Part shown: piece after piece, positions 59,314-64,000 of the stretch
Numbering within the stretch: position 1 is the first letter of the stretch
Layout: every line of letters begins with the position of its first letter
Origin: Leptotrichia sp. HSP-536
GTDB taxonomy: Bacteria; Fusobacteriota; Fusobacteriia; Fusobacteriales; Leptotrichiaceae
DNA length: 64,000 nucleotides
Direction of reading: 5' to 3'
NCBI RefSeq assembly: GCF_041199985.1
Contig: NZ_CP165647.1
Span: forward strand, 62,001-126,000
The notes under the pieces: generated by a model
Database searches by the model: none
The model's input: only the letters and a program-made list of their open reading frames with translations
Told to the model about the DNA's origin: nothing
Position numbers and translations under genes: made by a program

Positions 59314-60609
59314 ATGTTTTGGAGAAATGGTTTTAAGGCTGGAGCGGTAACGAATAAAATTTTCGGGCTAGTAATTATAATTTTGGGTGTATTTTTTGTA
59401 AGCCAGATTAATTATTCTGCTGGAAATAATCAGGCAAAAAAAGTAAAAATTGAGTATTTTGGGAGAAAAGACTGTAAAAATTGTGCAAACTTGGAGAAAT
59501 TTCTGAAAGAATTGTCAACAAAAAGAGACGATTTTGAATATGTGGAGCATAAAATTGATGAAAGTAAGGAAAATAAGGCATTTTTTGATGAAACTACGTC
59601 CAAGCTGAAACTCGTCAAAGGGACTCCGATTATTTATGTTGACGGACATATCATTCAAGGATTTAATACAGCGGAAACTACTGGAAAAGAAATTGAAAAT
59701 CTTATAAATTCTGGAAAGACAAAAGATAAAGTTATGAGCTTGAAGGAATATTTAAAAAGCGGACAGGCTGAAAATGGGAACGTAAGCAGCAACGGTGCGG
59801 TATGTACTGGAGATTCCGTCTGTGAAATTCCAGGACTTACAAAAGGTGCTGAAAATCAGGTGCTTGTAAATATTCCGATTATTAACAAGACAATTGACCT
59901 GACAAATTATTCCTTATTGACAATGTCAATAATATTAGGAACAATTGATGGATTCAATCCTTGTGCAATGTGGGTTCTTGTTTTATTTTTGACGGCATTA
60001 ATTGCAGTTGGAAATAAAGTGAAAATGTTTAGAGTGGCTGGACTGTTTATTTTTGCAGAAGCTATAATGTATTTTTTGATTTTGAATGCATGGATTTACA
60101 CGTGGGATTTTGTAGGTCTGGATAAATGGGCAACTCCAATTGTCGGAATTGTTGGAATTGTTGGCGGAATTTTCTTTATAAAAAATTATTTGAAAAAAGG
60201 CGATACATTAGAATGTGAAGTGACAAACCTGGAACAAAGAGCTAAAATTTCCAGAAAAATAAAGGATATAGCTAACAAGCCATTTACATTGCTAACTGCA
60301 CTGGGAATAATAGGATTGGCATTGTCTGTAAATGTAATAGAATTTGCCTGTTCAGTTGGGATTCCTCAAACTTATACAAAAATTTTACAAATAAACGATG
60401 TATCTTTTTGGGCAAGACAATTTTACACAATTATTTATATAATTGGATATATGATTGACGATATAATTGTTTTTGGACTGGCGTTACTAAGTGTAAATCA
60501 ATTACAATTAACTACAAAATATTCAAAATGGGTAAATTTATTTGGTGGAATTCTGATGATAATTTTAGGATTGATATTATTATTGAAGCCAAGTTTACTA
60601 ATAATGTAA
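59314..60609 (+). CDS. Glutaredoxin-like/DsbD-like transmembrane redox protein
   Basis: The 431-residue protein has three parts: an N-terminal membrane anchor (residues about 15-35), a thioredoxin/glutaredoxin-like domain with a CKNC active site (FGRKDCKNCANLEKF) and cis-proline loop KGTPIIYVDGHII, and then a C-terminal membrane region of about six helices. That region has paired cysteines in DGFNPCAMWVLV and in NVIEFACSVGIPQ, resembling DsbD/CcdA electron carriers. A second Cys pair lies at VCTGDSVCEIPG in the linker. It may move electrons to the periplasm. AAAGGTG precedes the start. Confidence 0.8.
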   Translation: MFWRNGFKAGAVTNKIFGLVIIILGVFFVSQINYSAGNNQAKKVKIEYFGRKDCKNCANLEKFLKELSTKRDDFEYVEHKIDESKENKAFFDETTSKLKLVKGTPIIYVDGHIIQGFNTAETTGKEIENLINSGKTKDKVMSLKEYLKSGQAENGNVSSNGAVCTGDSVCEIPGLTKGAENQVLVNIPIINKTIDLTNYSLLTMSIILGTIDGFNPCAMWVLVLFLTALIAVGNKVKMFRVAGLFIFAEAIMYFLILNAWIYTWDFVGLDKWATPIVGIVGIVGGIFFIKNYLKKGDTLECEVTNLEQRAKISRKIKDIANKPFTLLTALGIIGLALSVNVIEFACSVGIPQTYTKILQINDVSFWARQFYTIIYIIGYMIDDIIVFGLALLSVNQLQLTTKYSKWVNLFGGILMIILGLILLLKPSLLIM

Positions 60610-60865
60610 AGATAGGAACAAGGTATCTTCAAAAAATGTAGCAGAAAGTTTACATCAATAAAGATGGTGTAGAATGAGAACACCAGAAGAGAGTATGGAA
60701 ATAAAAAAAGAATATGTTCATGGAATATAAAAATTTACATAAAAGTAATGAAATCAAACTAGCTGGTGGATAGGACAGAAACATGTTGTGAATTTTTCAA
60801 AATATTATTTTTGTAACAAATGTTTGACATGTATACAAAAAACTAAAAAAAATGAAAAAAAGTAG
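60610..60865. other. Spacer before rRNA operon B, no gene
   Basis: About 256 bases of AT-rich sequence after the redox protein gene. It contains only tiny open frames. No terminator with a clear stem and T run was found. Confidence 0.4.
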
Positions 60866-61048
60866 TTGACAAATAAATTTAATTATGATAACATATATCT
60901 TGTCGATACAAAAAGGTATCAAAGGACAATGATATAAGAATAGAAGAAGCAATAAGTGTAAAAGATAAATATTAATGTCAAGAACTCTTATCTATAAGAT
61001 GAGATTCTCGTCAAGACAAAAGGTGATAATTAAATATATGAAAATATA
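60866..61048 (+). promoter_or_regulatory. rRNA operon B promoter and leader
   Basis: TTGACA (60866) plus a TAACAT box 17 bases on mirror the operon A promoter, with one base change in the -10 box (TAATAT to TAACAT). The leader is also a near copy, including GAAGAAGCA near 60943, complementary to the post-16S TGTTTCTTCTTA at about 62570. Confidence 0.75.
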
Positions 61049-62552
<1,504 letters not shown>

Positions 62553-62662
62553 AAGGAGTAACAAACACTGTTTCTTCTTATGTCTATGTTCAATGTTAGG
62601 ACAATGGGAAATGAATAGTAGGTAAAAGATTACAATAAACTGGAGTAAAAGTTATTCTGGAG

Positions 62663-64000
62663 AAAAAAGCTAACAAGGCGCACGGAGGATGCCTAGGCAA
62701 CAACAGCCGATGAAGGACGTGATAAGCTGCGATAAGCCGGGAGTAGACGCACATAGTCGCTAATCCCCGGATTTCCGAATGGGAAAACCTGCATGTCTGG
62801 AGGATATGCGTGAAAACGGTAAGCCCGTGAACTGAAACATCTAAGTAACGGGAGGAAAAGAAAGTAAAAACGATTCCCTAAGTAGCGGCGAGCGAACGGG
62901 GATGAGCCTAAACCGTGCCAGTGTCAAGCGGACAGCGTTGCTGGCACGGGGTTGCGGGACTTCCATTAACGGATTGTCATAATGTTTAAGCTGTATGTAT
63001 GTAAGTGGAATCAGTTGGGAAGCTGAACCAAAGAAGGTGATAGTCCTGTAGAACATGAAATGCGTGCGGCGACTGGAAGGACCCGAGTAGCGTCAGGCAC
63101 GAGAATCTGGCGTGAATCAGCGTGGACCATGTCACGTAAGGCTAAATACTGTTGTTGACCGATAGTGAAGAGTACCGTGAGGAAAGGTGAAAAGAACCCT
63201 GAGCAAGGGAGTGAAATAGAATTTGAAACCGTGTGCTTACAAACGGTAGGGCGCTTTATGTGTGACTGCGTGGATTTTGGTTAATCATCCTGCGAGTTAT
63301 GGTCAGTGGCAAGGTTAATAAAGCGGAGCCGAAGGGAAACCGAGTCTTAATAAGGCGTCAAGTCGCTGGTCATAGACGCGAAACCTAGTGATCTAGGCCT
63401 GTCCAGGCTGAAGCTGAGGTAAGACTCAGTGGAGGCCGAACTCACCGCCGTTGAAAAGTTGGGAGATGAGGCAGGTCTAGGGGTGAAAAGCCAATCGAAC
63501 TAGGAGATAGCTCGTTCTCTCCGAAATGCATTTAGGTGCAGCCTTGATGTCAAGATATGCGGGGGTAGAGCTCTGTATGATCTAGGGGGCGTACTGCTTA
63601 CCGAAATCAAGCAAACTTCGAATACCGTATATTAATCGTCAGGAGTGAGTCCATGGATGACAAGGTCCGTGGACGAGGGAACAGCCCAGACCGCCAGCTA
63701 AGGTCCCTAATTATGTCTAAGTGGGAAAGGAGGTGGATATTCACAGACAACCAGGAGGTTGGCTTAGAAGCAGCCATGCCTTGAAAGAGTGCGTAACAGC
63801 TCACTGGTCGAGAGTATCTGCGCCGAAGATGTAACGGGGCTAAGACATAAACCGAAGCTGCGGAGGCGTGTCTTCACGCCTGGTAGGAGAGCGTTCTGTA
63901 GGCCGTCGAAGGTAAGCTGCAAGGCTTTCTGGAGGCATCAGAAGCGAGAATGCAGGAATGAGTAGCGAGAAGGCGGGCGAGAATCCCGCCGGCCGGAAGT
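62663..64000 (+). rRNA. rrl: 23S ribosomal RNA, operon B (partial)
   Basis: Begins near AAGGCGCACGGAGGATGCC and runs off the window end at 64000, so about 1.34 kb of roughly 2.9 kb is present. It aligns to operon A with small indels, for example GAGGAAAGG against GAGGGAAAGG, GGAGGCCG against GGAGGGCCG, and GCGGGGGTAGAGCTCTG against GTGGGGTAGAGCCTG. Confidence 0.93.

Noticed and set aside
60610..60865. Small gene at about 60674 (MRTPEESMEIKKEYVHGI)
   Set aside because: Only 18 codons with no ribosome site or known relative.

Overview
The window looks like a chromosomal segment of a low-GC Gram-negative Fusobacteriota member, most likely Leptotrichia. This is inferred from the AT-rich codon use, the combination of WhiA with the lipid A kinase LpxK, the saccharolytic gene set, and the anaerobic (cobalt-early) cobalamin genes. 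No database search was possible, so the genus is an inference.

Layout. (1) 159-6578: a cobalamin riboswitch with a leader terminator, followed by the tightly packed cobalt ECF transporter genes cbiMNQO, then cbiA, cbiC and cbiD. This block ends in what looks like a deletion scar holding only the tail of cbiT. (2) 6683-16725: an accessory stretch in which cbiL and cbiF are separated by genes unrelated to B12: a DUF4143-type ATPase with a three-copy operator-like array, a DKNYY protein, membrane and secreted proteins of unknown function, and an HxlR regulator with a flavin-binding PNPOx-like protein that shares its palindrome. (3) 17026-24344: tRNA-Gln, gapA, a 42-codon stump of cbiK, a double-cupin protein, a methyltransferase, a small-multidrug-export-type protein, tmRNA, mnmG and rsmG. 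(4) 24395-29362: rRNA operon A (16S-23S-5S-tRNA-Asn). (5) 29461-31569: an IS graveyard (internally deleted IS630-like element, decayed IS30-like transposase, orphan ORF). (6) 31658-46646, minus strand: mannose-family PTS with DUF956, pyrG, fba, GH25 lysozyme, serS, lpxK, whiA, a MORN/YwqK-type protein, a short PSP1 protein and radC. (7) 46856-55045, minus strand: a large GH13 glycosidase, M18 aminopeptidase, pgi, nagA and nagB. (8) 55276-60609, plus strand: dTDP-sugar genes rfbB and rfbC, a secreted protein broken by a frameshift, acpS and a glutaredoxin-like/DsbD-like membrane protein. (9) 60866-64000: rRNA operon B, running off the end within 23S.

Together the genes describe an anaerobic sugar fermenter: PTS sugar import, Pgi, Fba and GapA for glycolysis, NagA/NagB for amino sugars, and GH13 for alpha-glucans. 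The B12 pathway looks eroded: import and several methylation steps remain, CbiT and CbiK survive only as fragments, and CbiE, CbiG, CbiH and CbiJ are not in the window.

A second theme is sequence reliability. cbiO, mnmG, pyrG, nagA and the gene at 56562 each contain one small indel that breaks an otherwise complete protein. rRNA operon B lacks bases at universally conserved positions. Uncorrected sequencing or assembly indels are the simplest explanation. I found no CRISPR array, prophage, toxin-antitoxin pair with clear identity, or convincing new defence system.
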